Source: Solenopsis invicta
Taxonomy: Eukaryota; Arthropoda; Insecta; Hymenoptera; Formicidae
Direction: 5' to 3'
Assembly (NCBI RefSeq): GCF_016802725.1
Contig: NC_052665.1
Location: forward strand, 21,952,501 to 22,016,500
DNA: 64,000 nucleotides
The number at the start of each line of letters is the position of its first letter. The first letter of the stretch is position 1. The notes under the pieces were generated by a model. It searched no databases and was not told the DNA's origin. It was given only the letters and a program-made list of their open reading frames with translations. The position numbers were made by a program, and so were the translations under genes. Below, one piece after another: positions 1-11,070 of the stretch.

Positions 1-592
1 CATCCATGTTGAATACTCTTTGCGGGTCTTCAAGAACGTCTGAATTATCCTTTAGTAAAATCTGTACTTCAGAAAACCAATTACGAATATATTGTTCAGT
101 AACAGCTGCTCTTGTCTTACTTAAGTATTCAGCTTTCTTCGTAGATAAAGCAGGGTGTCGTTTCATAAAGTTCTCAAACCATTTACGTCCTGGCGTGTTA
201 TTTGTAAATGGAGTTTCTAAATTATCGGTTTCAACAAATTTTTTAACTGAATTCAATAAAACATCTTTTGTGATAGGGAATCCCATTCGACATGTTTCCA
301 ACAGCCAATCCACCAAAATAGCTTCTACACGAGAACCTAATACTGATTCACGACCTACATGTCCAGTGGTCACTGGTGCTTCACCTCGAATTTTATGTCG
401 CAAAGTTGTTCTTGGTACTTGATAAATTTTATTTGCTGTCGAGACTGGTGTACCATTCTGAATAGCAAGTAAAGCTTCTCGTACCTGTGTTGGTGAATAC
501 AAAAATAATTTCCTCTTTTGCTGATGATTTTCCTTGGTTATGGAAAACTTCTGTTTCTTTTTAACGGATTTATCACACTTTCTTTTTAGCAT
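1..592 (-). CDS. pogo/Tigger-type transposase, N-terminal part (runs off window)
   Basis: Reading leftward from an ATG at 592, 197 codons are open without a stop to the window edge, so the gene is truncated by the window and not visibly broken. The N-terminus is Lys-rich. Residues about 31-70 look like a pipsqueak-type helix-turn-helix (SPTQVREALLAI ... TTLRHKIRG). Residues about 85-155 look like a CENP-B/Tc5-type helix-turn-helix (ending GRKWFENFMKRHPALS). At about residue 194 FNMD opens what would be the DDE catalytic domain. This order is typical of pogo/Tigger/jerky transposases, which bind transposon ends and cut DNA in the nucleus. It lies inside an element whose 5' end is at 1194. An alternative is a domesticated CENP-B-like host gene, but the adjacent transposon terminus argues for a mobile copy. 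Confidence 0.8.
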   Translation of the reverse strand, partial: MLKRKCDKSVKKKQKFSITKENHQQKRKLFLYSPTQVREALLAIQNGTPVSTANKIYQVPRTTLRHKIRGEAPVTTGHVGRESVLGSRVEAILVDWLLETCRMGFPITKDVLLNSVKKFVETDNLETPFTNNTPGRKWFENFMKRHPALSTKKAEYLSKTRAAVTEQYIRNWFSEVQILLKDNSDVLEDPQRVFNMD

Positions 593-1194
593 TTTAAACT
601 GAAAATGTAATAATAAAATAATAGTATTCAAAAAAGCTTCATAAGGCTTAGTATCTCAAAGATTAGTCAGTATTTTTAAAGTTATCTTTCTTTTTATATT
701 AAGTGGCCAAAATTAGTGCAAACGTTATCCCAGTTCTGGCCATCTTATGGCCACAACGGGAAAATGCGAAAAAACATGCTCGGTTTTTGGCCAGCTTGTT
801 TATTAACAAAAAGCAAATTAATTTTACAAGATCGCATTAGCAGATTATATTTTAAAAGAAACTTAACCTATATACGTCTCATTTCTAGTGTACACAAGTA
901 TATACTGTCACGTTTTATTAAAAAATACACTACATTCTATTTACCGAGTTTCGGGGATTCTTATCTTTTGTTAGAAGAAGACTGTGTCTTTGATATACAG
1001 TATAACAAACTATTTTTTTGCAATTTAAAAGAAAAACGTAATGTTGATTGTCGCACTCACATGACCGAGAAAATAGTTGCAAAGTGAATATGTCGCGGTT
1101 GCTGCGCACTGCAGCTAATGTTAAACTAGAAAATTTTAATAAACGACGAAGGTGGCCAAAATGGGCGCAGTGGCCACAAACGGTGCATTCACCC
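1..1194 (-). mobile_element. 5' part of a pogo-type DNA transposon
   Basis: The transposase above is preceded (593-1194) by about 600 bp of leader. Near its outer end this carries several copies of the palindrome TGGCCA (about 701-795 and 1150-1177). Reading leftward, the terminus is GGGTGAATGCACC next to a TA at 1195-1196, as expected for a TA-duplicating element. The other end is outside the window. The element sits in a mariner copy whose sequence resumes at 1197. An open stretch of 123 codons on the plus strand (716-1087) has no recognisable features and is probably chance. Confidence 0.6.
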
Positions 1195-1196
1195 TA

Positions 1197-2045
1197 GTGT
1201 TGAAATCAAAGAGCGTTCGGATCACTAAAAAAGTTTGAAGATAAAGTATTAGAAACATTACTCAATCAAGACTTGTGTTAAACGCAAAAAGAGCTCGCAG
1301 AAACATTGGAAGTTCCTCAACAAGCTATTTCGGAACGACTCAAAGCTGGGATACATCCAAAAGCAAGGAAACTGGGTCTTATATGAATTGAAACCGAGAG
1401 ATATTGGATGACGATTTTGCATATCCAAAATGTTGCTTGAACAATACAAAAAGATTTGTCTCAAAGTCTTTTCTGCATCAAATTATTACCGGGGACATAA
1501 ATGAATTTACTACGACAACCTAAAACGCAAAAAATCGTATATAAAACCTGGCTAACCGGGAACATCAACGCCGAAGCCGAATATTCATGGTGCCAAGGTA
1601 ATGCTCTGTATTTGATGGGATCAGAAGGGTGTGATCCACTATGAGCTGCTAAAACCTGGTCAAACCATCACGGGAGACTTCTACAGGCAACAATTGATCC
1701 GTTTAAATCGAGCCATAGCCAAAAAACGTCCAGAATATGCGACCAGACACGAGTAATCTTTTACCTTGACAACGCTCGGTCTCATGTTACTGTTCCGGTT
1801 AAAAACTATTTGAAAAATAGCGGTTGGGTAGTTCTGGCTCATCCGCCTTATAGCCACCTTGCCCTTTCCAACTATCATTTGTTTCGATCGATGCAGAACG
1901 CTTTGACTGGAATACGCTTTACTTCAAAAATTGGCTCGATTCAGTCTTGGCTTCAAAAAATGAACGCTTCTTTCACGACGGAATCCATAAATTGCCAGAA
2001 AGATGGAAAAAAGTAGTGGCTAGCGATGGACAATACTTTGAATAA
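1197..2045 (+). pseudogene. mariner transposase, dead copy
   Basis: Translating across frames gives a mariner (DD34D) transposase of the irritans/mauritiana type. A helix-turn-helix segment (TQKELAETLEVPQQAI) comes first, then TGD with the first catalytic Asp near 1495, then NINAEAEYSW. After that come YELLKPGQTITGDFYRQQL, YLDN with the second Asp, HPPY...YHLFRSMQ, and a C-terminal ending in VASDGQYFE. It has several in-frame stops and frameshifts. The third catalytic Asp position reads Asn (SNYHLF instead of the usual SDYHLF). The N-terminal part is missing because the pogo element inserted at about 1196. It cannot encode an active enzyme. Confidence 0.85.
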
Positions 2046-2123
2046 GGTATTAATTCATTTTATCGTTTAAATAAATGCGTTTTTCAAGTAAAAAAACGGA
2101 CCGAATTAAGTTGTACACCCAAT
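1197..2123 (+). mobile_element. mariner element, 3' part with right terminus
   Basis: After the transposase relic the sequence runs to AAGTTGTACACCCAA at about 2109-2123. This is the usual right inverted terminus of this mariner group, and TA follows. The left terminus lies beyond the inserted pogo element, outside the window. The Penelope-like reading frame begins immediately after, so the mariner probably inserted into, or abuts, the Penelope element. Confidence 0.6.
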
Positions 2124-2654
2124 ATTTTAAAAAACATTCTGGAAGCTCCAAGTAGAGTAGACAATAATTTTCAACTGGTTCAAAAACTAAGGGGTGAATG
2201 TTTGGATCCAGATTACATTTTCATTTCTTTAGATATTGTTTCCTTGTTTACCAACATTCCAAAAGAGTCAGCATTAGAAAGTATCTTTAACAGGTGGGAA
2301 CACCTTACGAATGCTTGCAGCATCCGGAAAAAGGAATTTTTGCAGGCTATCAGGCTTGTTATGAACTCCACATATTTTAATTTTGATAAGTTCTACAAAC
2401 AAAAATTTGGCACCCCCATGGGTTCTCCAGTTTCACCTATAATCGCTGACCTCGTTATGCAAGATTTGGAGGCTAAGGCTTTTGAAAAAATCGGAATTCG
2501 TTTATCATTTTACTTCAGATATGTGAATGATATAGTTATGGCAGTTCCAAATAATTTAGTTGATCTCACATTAACGACATTTAACTTGTTCAACCCAAGA
2601 ATGCAGTTTACTTTGGAGAGAGGGGGCGATAGGATAGTTTTTTTAGACAACTAA
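2124..2654 (+). pseudogene. Penelope-like element reverse transcriptase fragment
   Basis: An open frame from 2124 to a stop after 2654 encodes the middle of a Penelope-like reverse transcriptase. Motif A is SLDIVSLFTNIP, motif B is GTPMGSPVSPIIADL, and motif C reads YVND where the family has YVDD, so one catalytic Asp is lost. The N-terminal third is absent, and the frame stops in the segment that follows motif C (VFLDN then stop). Penelope-like elements copy RNA into DNA and insert by target-primed reverse transcription, often near chromosome ends. This copy is dead. Confidence 0.85.
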
Positions 2655-3604
2655 AGACAACAATCATTATTAAAAACAACAATAAGTTGATGTTTGCTTG
2701 GTTTTACAAGCCCACTTATTTAGGCCAATACTTAAATTTTTTTTGGCTCATCTTTATAACAAAAAAGAGGGACTGTCATGAGAATGGTTGACAGGGCATT
2801 TTTATTATCTGACGCCAAATTTCATCAAGAGAATATTGAGTTTATTGTTAAAACGGACGGGATCCGATAGCACACGGTGCAATAACCCACCAACCAATCA
2901 TCTTGACTTATCTAACTCAACCAACGGAAAAACTCTAGACATCGGTCACTGTAAGTGGTGGTGGGCTATCGGTCCCGTGCGCAATCGGGATCCGCCCTGT
3001 TAAAACCTTGTTAATTAATGACTACTCTGCTGAATTTATTTTTGAAACAATCAATAACCGCCTAAAATCCTTTATTCATAAAAGTACACTAAGCAGACAG
3101 TCAATGATATCGGCATTAACATTACAAGTGAAAGAGCGCGGTGGTTTTTGTTGCCATATATTCCTACAATTTGAGATAAATTTAAGACTATTACAAATAG
3201 TTTAAATGTAAAATTGGCATTTCTTAGTCTCAATAAATTGAGCAGGGTTATCAAAGTACAGAAAGATGTTCTCCCGATTAATTTAAAGAAAATGTTGTGC
3301 ATAAAATTGCATGTAAAGACTGCAAAGCGTCATATGTGGGCCAAATTGAAAACAAGAATTAATGAGCATCGCAACCACATTAATTAGAACACGCACAGTC
3401 ACTCTATCATTACAGAACACAGACTTATTTGTAATCACGAATTTGATTGGAAGAACATCAAAATCTCAGATAATGAGCGCTACTTGGGCAGGCGGTTGAT
3501 TTCCGAAATGCTACATATTTATTTACAAGATGAAAATCTCAACTTACAAACAGACATTGAATATTTGCATCATGCGTATTTCTCGTTATTGAATAAATTA
3601 TAAT
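2655..3604 (+). pseudogene. Penelope-like element, C-terminal part with GIY-YIG nuclease relic
   Basis: Several frames must be joined. After a thumb/linker-like stretch (WFYKPTYLGQYLNF near 2700) and an inserted MITE (2855-2997), the sequence reads ACKDCKASYVGQ near 3308-3345, then INEHRNH, ITEHRLICNHEFDW and, ending at 3602, LLNKL. This is the CCHH-GIY-YIG endonuclease segment at the C-terminus of EN+ Penelope-like proteins. Stops and frameshifts are frequent. Together with the upstream reverse transcriptase it shows a full-length-type element, 5'-truncated and decayed. Confidence 0.75.
2855..2997. mobile_element. 143-bp MITE (family A) with 9-bp target duplication
   Basis: It begins GGACGGGATCCGATAGC and ends with a near-perfect inverted copy (GCAATCGGGATCCGCCC), with similarity reaching about 40 bp inward. 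It is flanked by the direct repeat TGTTAAAAC (2846-2854 and 2998-3006). A 9-bp duplication with G-rich ends fits Mutator-like elements, but hAT or P-type cannot be excluded. A second copy lies inverted at 57615-57741. Confidence 0.75.
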
Positions 3605-5401
3605 CGATTTAATCCGTCAAAATGATACAAAGTTAACAAATTTTTTTGTAATATTCGACTCACCGTTAATTTATTCTATATATTTTTGGTACTTATTATG
3701 CATTTGAATTTGCCATTGTTTATTTTCAAACGCCTGACCTTCTGCGTAACGTTCAGGTAAGATGTAATGTTCCGGACAGTTAGTACGCATTCGAACTCGA
3801 AACCGTGAGCACGTGTTGATGTGAAACGAGTAACGTTTGAGTACTTACTTCGTCAAGAGAAATTAATTTCTACAGACGAAACTTATCTCAAGCTTCGTTA
3901 GTAGTCATCAGCTCGAATGGGGATCCACGAGTACATACAGTCGCAACTAAAATAATTTTTCGACATTTAAAATAATTATTTGACAATTATATAGAGAAAT
4001 GTCTCTTCTTGCGACACGACGACGAGAAAATATAGTCTCAATTAGAATAATTTTTCGAGATTCAAAATAATTATATGACAGTTATACAGTTAAGTGTCAT
4101 CTCTTGCGATACTTTCACGTTAAAATGCCACCACGGATTTGTCAAACGATATAGCGACTTGGATGCTTCCGTTTTCGATGATTGATGACGGCTTCTATTT
4201 CTATTGCCTGTACTATTTTTTGTTGCGCTGAAAATGACTCCAAAGCGAGTTAAAACATTCGTTTTGTAATTTTGAATTAAATAAATGATTCAATATCGAT
4301 ACTTGTGATTGTGCTCTTTGATCCGCACTGACTCTTATTAGCTTATTTTCCACTCATTAACTGACTCTTATTAGCTTATTTTCCACTCATTGTATTTAAA
4401 TTTTGAGAGTCCGGAACTAATTAAATGTTATAGTAAATCACAAAATTTTAAAATTACATTATTTTATGATGACTATTAAATGTAATAATAAATAATGTAA
4501 AAATTCAAACCAAGTTATTCTGTACATTCAAGCTTATTTTTATGTTAAACTTAATAATGTTCTAATTCTTTATTTTGTAGCATATTGTATTTTGTAGCAT
4601 CATTTTTACCGGAATTTGAATTCATTTTTTCAAATATTAATGTCATTATTAGGTCTACATTCCAATCAATGTCAATATTGAAAATTGATTTAATCATTAT
4701 TTAACTTGTAAATAATGATTAAAATGTAGGTTATATTTTAAATTTGCTTATCATAAATTTCTTTTTTATAAATGAAATTTTATTACAAGTGTAAATATAA
4801 TATTTCAAAAAGATCTCATTAAATAAATTTTAGGTTTACAATATATCTTAGTTTAAATAAATAATTAATAAGTTTGTATTTAAATAAATTTTATCTCACA
4901 TTTTCTGCACTGATAATTTCAGTAAAGATTATCATTTTTATAATTATGATAAAAAGATGAAAAGTTTACAATATTGGTACAAATTACCGAAGATTTGTTT
5001 ATCAATCTTTTTTTCATTCTCAAATTTTGAGAATGAAAAGAATATCATTCTTTGAAAATAAAAATTCTGTAATGACATTCGGACGCAGGAACAAGTCTAT
5101 AAGTAGTTTCAAAATTTCTATATATTGTAATAAAGTGTAATAAGATTCAGTATTGTTTTCAAATAAAACTGTTTATTTTGATGGTAACCCTTCTCGTCTG
5201 TAAGAATACTTGTAAACTTATAAGTAGGTCAATAGAATGTTTTGACATTCGTCAATGATTTAAGTAAAAGTATGAATAATAGAAGAAATGAAGAATTCTA
5301 AAAATTATTTTAAAAAAAAACGGACGCGACAAGTACGCTGCTGCTAGAGATTTTGCCCATCTTTGATTTTATCTGTCACATAATTTGCTGCTCATCGGTA
5401 C
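3605..5401. other. AT-rich stretch without a recognised gene
   Basis: The first 600 bp, directly after the Penelope relic, is less AT-rich and may be that element's 3' untranslated region. It contains imperfect near-repeats (AAAATAATTTTTCGA near 3950 and 4045). From about 4400 on the DNA is very AT-rich with only short open frames. A short palindrome (TTCTCAAATTTTGAGAA) lies near 5015-5035. Confidence 0.4.
4328..4391. repeat. 33-bp tandem duplication
   Basis: CTGACTCTTATTAGCTTATT and the next 13 bases are repeated back to back (4328-4360 and 4361-4391), identical except at the very end. It looks like a recent replication-slippage duplication and has no evident function. Confidence 0.9.
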
Positions 5402-5528
5402 GGGAGTGCCACGTTTGACCACGTTGCAATTGACTACAGCCATTTAGAGCGGCTAGTGCTTAAAGTTTTTCCACTATTTAACACTGTAAGTGGTTGGAGG
5501 TCAATTGCAACGTGGTCAAAGGACTCCC
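5402..5528. mobile_element. 127-bp MITE with about 30-bp inverted ends
   Basis: The left end GGGAGTGCCACGTTTGACC and the inverted right end (ending GGTCAAAGGACTCCC) share TTTGACCACGTTGCAATTGA. The short interior has no coding capacity. No clear target duplication is visible, so the superfamily is open. Confidence 0.65.
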
Positions 5529-5672
5529 AACTCATTAGTAATAAATATATGTGGAATATTTTTGATTTCACTTCTTTCTGATGATATTATATTTGGTTTT
5601 ATCCATTGCTGTTTTGACATATTACAAAAATATATACTTGGCGCTTTTTTTTACATTTTTAATTTTTTTTAG

Positions 5673-5885
5673 GCAAATATATCTATCACGATTCACAAAA
5701 CAACCCTGCATAGTGAAAGGCAAGGAGACTCACATTAAAAAAGCACCCCAATCTGTGAGAGGCAAGGAGACTCTTAGTAGAAAAGCATCTCGATCCGTGA
5801 AAGACAGTGTCACTTTAACTCCATCTATAGTTCATCGGCGATCTATAGTTCTACGGTTCAACTCGGAGAGTTTTCATACTAGATG
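5673..5885 (+). other. possible terminal exon with a 15-residue internal repeat (uncertain)
   Basis: A long pyrimidine tract ending in AG (5650-5672) looks like a splice acceptor. The frame that follows is open for about 70 codons to a TGA. It contains an in-frame repeat of about 15 residues, VKGKETHIKKAPQS then VRGKETLSRKASRS, then a degenerate third VKDSVTL. Repeats kept in frame hint at former coding sequence. No polyadenylation signal or upstream exon is identifiable, so it may equally be a chance frame or a transposon relic. Function unknown. Confidence 0.2.
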
Positions 5886-5945
5886 AAAATTAAAGTCATA
5901 TTTCAATCCGGGATAAAAATCCATAAAAAACAATGTTTTACTTTG

Positions 5946-5970
5946 TTATATATATATATATATATATATA
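5946..5970. repeat. (TA)n microsatellite
   Basis: About twelve uninterrupted TA units, a typical simple repeat of AT-rich insect DNA. Confidence 0.9.
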
Positions 5971-6060
5971 AGATAGATTTTTAGATAGATAGAAATAGAT
6001 TTTTTTTAACACCATGGTAAGGTAAAAATGATTATTTTTGACACTTTTCTAAGAAATCTG

Positions 6061-6493
6061 ACGTGATAGAGCAATTTGCTTATCAGATTCGTGTCCAGCG
6101 CGCAAAAATCCATGGGAAATGGTAAATTTTATTCAAACAAAAAAAAAGAAGTGTCTAAAAATGGCATCCTGTATTATGAGAAACCATCGCTTGAACCTTT
6201 TATATCTTCGGAACCGCACTCATGCTCATCTTAAAATTTCTCTGGGATTAATGTTCCATTATATAATACTATTTGGCATAAAAAAAAATTTGAAATTCGA
6301 GTCCAAGAAATGGGCCAAAAAACGGGTCCTTTGGTATCACTCTTTAGCAAAGTTTGGTGTTCATGCTACAACGTCCTGAAAATCCTAGAAATAGCCAGTT
6401 TGACCTCTTTGACGCCATTTTTTCTTAAAATTATGACGTGATAGCTAACTTTGGTCGTCGAATTTGTTTTCAGCGGCCAAAAATCCATCGGAG
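6061..6493. repeat. pair of diverged 60-bp direct repeats
   Basis: GACGTGATAG..., a pyrimidine-rich middle and CAGCG(C/G)CAAAAATCCAT occur at about 6061-6120 and again at 6434-6493, some 370 bp apart in the same orientation. They may be parts of one decayed repeat unit. The 86-codon frame between them (6119-6379) shows no recognisable domain. Confidence 0.5.
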
Positions 6494-6499
6494 AACACT

Positions 6500-8579
6500 T
6501 TGTTTATTCAGATGTCACAAAAAGATTTACTTTTGTATAACTGTGTTATTAACTTTTATTAAGTTTTCCATTCTCATATATTCCACTTATCGTCTTACAA
6601 AATTCCATACGTTTCATCATATCGCATTTAACAATTGATGAAATATTATCTGCTTTATACGGATACATTTTCAGAAAAAATTTTAAATCCTATTTTTAAT
6701 ATTTGAAAGATTTAGGCAGCTTTGCGAATTGAAGCATTTGGATTCAATTTAAAATAATTCATAATATCTTAAATATCTTCAATCTTTTTTTACAGCTACA
6801 CAGTTACAGAAGAACCTGGCAGATCGTCTTGGATAATTCTGTCATATGTTGTATAAAATTATCAGCAATTCTGTTAAAAACAAAACAAAATATTATTTTA
6901 GTGCCAATTTATTGTCAAAAAAGAGTAACGGATAAGTTTAAATAAATAATGAATTCTAACTTCTTGTTTCACGTAACTTTATGTGTTCCGTATTCAAACA
7001 AAATCCCATATAAGCACTGTTACTAGAGAAAAAGCACTCAATGAGATAGATCTTTTTTTCTATTGGCAAATTATTCGTCTTGAGGCGCATAATCTTTTAC
7101 TTCTACCACAGCCAGAATAAAATTGCGAACTTTCAGGAAATCGATCATTAACCGGCGTAAGGTTCTATCTGAAGTTATACAACACAAAACTAGTCAATTA
7201 GTTTCAACACCTTCCCTTTGGACACTTTGTATAAGTGCAATAATAGACCTGCGAATCTAAGAATATTCATTATATTGAAACAAAACGAATCCTTGCTTAA
7301 TTAATAGATATCGAAGAAAAAGACTTTTTGTAACATCGTCTGCAAACAAAGTTGTTTTCGCGCAAACAAGTTTTTGACTTCCTTTGAAATAAGAAAATTT
7401 GTAAGATACATTATTTGGTCAAGAAAGATGTATAAAATTCAGTAACCAATAAAAAGTTTTTATTCTTCAATCAAGATCTATGAATGTGAAGGCTATTTTC
7501 TTTGAAAAGTCATTTTTTAAACATGTAATTGTTTATTTTTTATATTTATCTAAATTTTTATATTATTTTCATAGAATTTTCCAAATGCTACAATTCTTAA
7601 GTAATTACTATTGATTTTCTAACTGAAATAAATAAATAAATAAAATATATATTTTATAATAATTTTTTATTTAAAGAAATATAATAATTATAACGTTTTC
7701 TAAATTACTTTACAAATCGTACTCTATAATATAATAATGTGTTAATAAGTTTTCTTGCGCTTAAAGCGGTTATCTTAATTCTCGATGTGACAAATTATCT
7801 TTCTCTTTCTCAAATGCGTGTTCTTGCCTCATATATTGATAATAATAATTCGATTAAAAAAATAAATGTCTTATGAACCGCATCTTTTTTACTTTTTCTA
7901 TACGTATTATATATAATTGCCTATTTACATTTAATTATTTATGTTTTACATTTAAAATGTTCAGATTGTCCAAAAATTAGTAACATAAATTCCCGAAATA
8001 TAAATTCATAAATTAAGGAAGTGAAAGGGGCAATTGCTAGTTGACGTTGTAATTAGAATGTAATTTTTTACAAAAATGCTTTAACAATAAGAAATATAAA
8101 TTTCGACGTTTATTTCCATTATCATCAGTTACGCGAGAAAAGTATCAAATTGTTTATTAGATCGTTTCATATCCTTTGATCCTTTGATCCAAATTACAAT
8201 CCTAATAGAATCCAAAGCACTGTGTTCCACAGCTGAATGGAATTAAAGGATTACGTGCATCCTTAATATTATATTAAATTAATCATATATAAAAATAAAA
8301 AATTCAAAAGGTACTCTGTGTAATGCTCAACTTGCTATGAAGTCACCGCAAATAACTCATGCCATAATATGCACTGCATATTTAAAGCGTAATAAAGTAA
8401 AATAATGACATTTAATATTAAAATATTGGACATACATCATGAAACGTATTAATAATTAAAATAAATAATATAAATAAGTAAATTAAATTTTAATTAATAT
8501 AAATATAATAAAAATATTAAATAATATAAATAATGTAAAATTTTAATCAGTAATAAGAGATTGTGTTAAATGCATTTAA
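6500..8579. other. AT-rich, no gene seen
   Basis: About 2 kb of low-complexity AT-rich DNA with many short stops in all frames. No terminal repeats, tRNA-like boxes or coding relics were recognised. Confidence 0.5.
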
Positions 8580-9768
8580 ACATAGGCGTAAGAGACGTAG
8601 CGCTTCAATTGCTGCTTATGTTGCGCGCAAACGACACTGTACAACGCTGTTTCGCGTTAAGAGAGAAGGGCTAATAAATTGGCGTATCTACACACGTCAC
8701 TAAAACGTAGATTGTTGACGTCGTTTTCCTTGTAAAACTCTCTGCAAATTGCAATAAAAATCGAAAACATTGCGTATAAACGCCACGCCTCCAATCAATA
8801 TTTATAAGAGTACTTTCGAGAATCAAGCGTTGCGATGTTTACGAATAACAACATGCGCGTGCTGTCCCTCTCCACTTATCAGACGCGGAGGGGGCGCACG
8901 ATTATCGACATGTTTTCGACGTTCTGTTTACATATGTGTGCGAGCCTGTGCGTGCTCTTACACAATTTTTTCCCAGACGATCATACGATGCTGTCATCAC
9001 GTCTCTGACATTTTCTCATACATACAAACTCATCAATTTGCTTCCATCCCCTTCGTCTCATCATCGTCATCAAAGACGAACAGCAAGCTGTTCGATTGCG
9101 AAGAGGAGGGACGCTGGTTTTAGCAGTTGCGTTCTTGCTCCCCCCATCCCATCTCTGCCCCTCTCACTCCTCTTCCATCCTTCCCTCTATCTAGCTGTTG
9201 TTTTCTCTTTCTCTCTTCCTTACGCTTCACTGATAAATAAAATATTAACCGACGCTTAATTCGAGCTTTGTATTCGTGATCGGGCGACCGATAATCAGTA
9301 AGCAAGCAGGCGAGCGAGCGAGTGAACGAACGAACGAACAAACGATCGAACGAACGAACGAACGAATATTCCACCTGACTAAACGCCCTTTTTTTCCACT
9401 CGCCGATACTGAACCATCGACCGGGCTCCGTACGACCTATACGCGATTTGTTTGAGTTAGTAAGTTATTCCAGGTATCGAGAGTGGTCCTCACTTTTCCA
9501 GTTTTCAACTGCTTTTTTTACACCTCTTATCGTCACGATCGCGGACAACGCGGACGGTCGAGTGTTTATTTCGTTTCTTAAACTTAAGAAAGACACATTC
9601 AAGAAAAAAAGAAAAGCAAAAAAAAAAAGAGAAACTGTAAGAGCAGAGCGATCGTTCACATAGAATGAGCTGCGCGGGTATTCGAAACAGCGTGAAGAAA
9701 CAGAAACGATCGTGTGTTTTTCATTGATCTTCTTCCTCGTTTTTTCTACGTCGAATATTCGATTCAAC
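8580..9768 (+). promoter_or_regulatory. putative promoter / 5' UTR of a host gene
   Basis: Base composition rises clearly here compared with the AT-rich flanks. CpG is frequent, with pyrimidine-rich and GA-rich runs and no transposon termini. It leads directly to an ATG with a good insect start context and a strong splice donor (9769-9790). This is how the 5' end of a conserved insect gene often looks. A run of CGAA/GAAC units (about 9307-9366) lies inside. Open frames in the region (for example 8770-9123 plus, 9120-9374 minus) overlap one another on both strands and have simple-sequence composition, so I do not call them genes. The transcription start is not identifiable by eye. Confidence 0.35.
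9307..9366. repeat. (CGAA/GAAC)n microsatellite
   Basis: A run of 4-bp CGAG/CGAA units with a few interruptions, inside the putative 5' UTR. Confidence 0.9.
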
Positions 9769-9789
9769 ATGGTCCATTTGCGACGCAAA
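9769..9789 (+). CDS. putative first coding exon of a host gene (7 codons)
   Basis: AACATGG at 9766-9772 is a good start context. The frame reads Met-Val-His-Leu-Arg-Arg-Lys and meets a near-ideal donor, AAA followed by GTAAGTAAT at 9790, in phase 0. The protein cannot be named from seven codons. No downstream exon is recognisable in the remaining 54 kb, so the intron would be long, which is common for regulatory genes in insects. It could be a chance ATG-donor pairing, but the GC-rich, transposon-free lead makes it the best host-gene candidate in the window. Confidence 0.4.
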
Positions 9790-9816
9790 GTAAGTAATCT
9801 CAATAAGTAATTTAAG

Positions 9817-9955
9817 TAATCGATATTCATAGCCGATTCTTTTTTTAAGAAGCCGTCCTAATTAATGTCTTAAAGTGTTAATACGGTTCTTTGATTAATT
9901 GGATGATATTTTAAGATGATATTTAAATATAAATTATCATCTATGAATATCGACC
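9817..9955. mobile_element. palindromic MITE ending CGATATTCATAG (copy 1)
   Basis: It starts near CGATATTCATAGCCGATTC and ends with the inverted TATGAATATCG, with TTAAG/CTTAA words in between. A second, longer copy spans about 52966-53930 and is split by a TTAA element. No coding capacity. Confidence 0.5.
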
Positions 9956-10450
9956 GTATTCCTACAACAGAATTGGGGAATTTTCCCCTTCCCCCAAATT
10001 TAAAATTTATTACGGGGGATTTTTCAAAAAGATAAATTTAGGGGAAGAAAATATAAAATATCTCTATTATAAGAAGTGTATTGATTTATAATACATTATA
10101 TTTTTATTGTATTTATTATAAATATTTATCTGTGAGAGACAATACTGTACTACAGTTACATTTATCGGTGAGGACTGTCATCGTCAAGATCGAGAAATCA
10201 AAAATTTAGCCATTTTACGTCTAATTACTCATCGAAAAAGTTGTTTTTTCTGCTTAAGGATATATGTGATACATTTCAAAACAGTATCACAAATATAAGA
10301 ATATAAAAATTTCATAAATTAATCTATTATAACGTTTGAGTATTTTTATATAATAAATTAAATTAATAATTTATATGTAATAAAATTTAAGCAAACTTCT
10401 TTTATTGGTTTAAAAGTCATTCTTTTAATTTTTTCTGTTTTTGATTCTTA
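9956..10450. other. AT-rich, no gene seen
   Basis: Only a short G/C-run segment (GGGGAATTTTCCCC near 9974) and AT-rich sequence. No feature was recognised. Confidence 0.5.
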
Positions 10451-11070
10451 CCCAACAAACATGATGACGTAATAATGATATCAAAAGTACGTATTTATAT
10501 GATCACTGACGTCAAGTAATTCACAATGTACGTCTTTCTTACGCAATTTTAATGTTGTCTTAATTACATATGCTCCATTATTATGTCATCTCAAATATAT
10601 CAAACATAATTTAATAAATTACATCACTACGTAGTATTACATACAATTATATACAATTACTTAATTATATATAATTATGTTAAGTGTATACATAAATAAT
10701 TCAAGTTTTTAATGAAATTCAAGGTTTATTTAAAAAAAATAAAACAAATTTTTTAAGCAAAAGTATTCATTGTTATATTGCTTCTATTACTTTAAGCCAT
10801 CTTTCAGGGAGTTTATGAACTTTATTTCGAAAAAAATGCAATGCCTTTGGGTGCGATAAAATCATCAACTCATTGTCAGATCTCATCCACTGATTGGAAA
10901 TTATATCAGGCAAGACGTATTATATTTATCGAAATAAATAGTAACCTGAAGATATCTAACGAATACGCCATATGTTACGAAACATCATAACCATTTCATT
11001 ATGATGTCTTTTATATTAAAAACAACGTGTGACGTTGTGACGCAATAATTTCACGGGACATCTTTTACTG
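10451..11070. mobile_element. decayed element with CCC start and TGACGTCA-type motif array (uncertain)
   Basis: CCCAACAAACATGATGACGT at 10451 resembles the CCCANNNA(G)CAC terminus of the elements at 37258, 39523 and others. It is followed by copies of ATGACGTA/TGACGTCA/ATGTCAT (10461-10590), and inverted counterparts lie at about 10985-11060 (ATGATGTC, GTGACGTTGTGACGC). No matching GGG end is found, so the element is truncated or diverged. Part of it (10458-10610) resembles 61790-61950. Confidence 0.4.
10762..10850 (-). pseudogene. short mariner/Tc1 transposase C-terminus relic
   Basis: Reading leftward, one frame gives HPKALHFFRNK followed by VHKLPERWLKVIEAI and a stop. The LPERWxKVI signature is that of mariner/Tc1 transposase C-termini. 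Nothing upstream in this frame continues the protein, so this is a scrap. Confidence 0.5.

Noticed and set aside
6..422. 138-codon plus-strand frame at the window start
   Set aside because: Antisense shadow of the pogo-type transposase, which is conserved on the minus strand.
3790..3940. Possible hammerhead ribozyme near the Penelope-like element (CTGATGA and GACGAAAC are both present)
   Set aside because: The conserved pieces lie on opposite strands or at the wrong spacing, and I could not draw the three stems.
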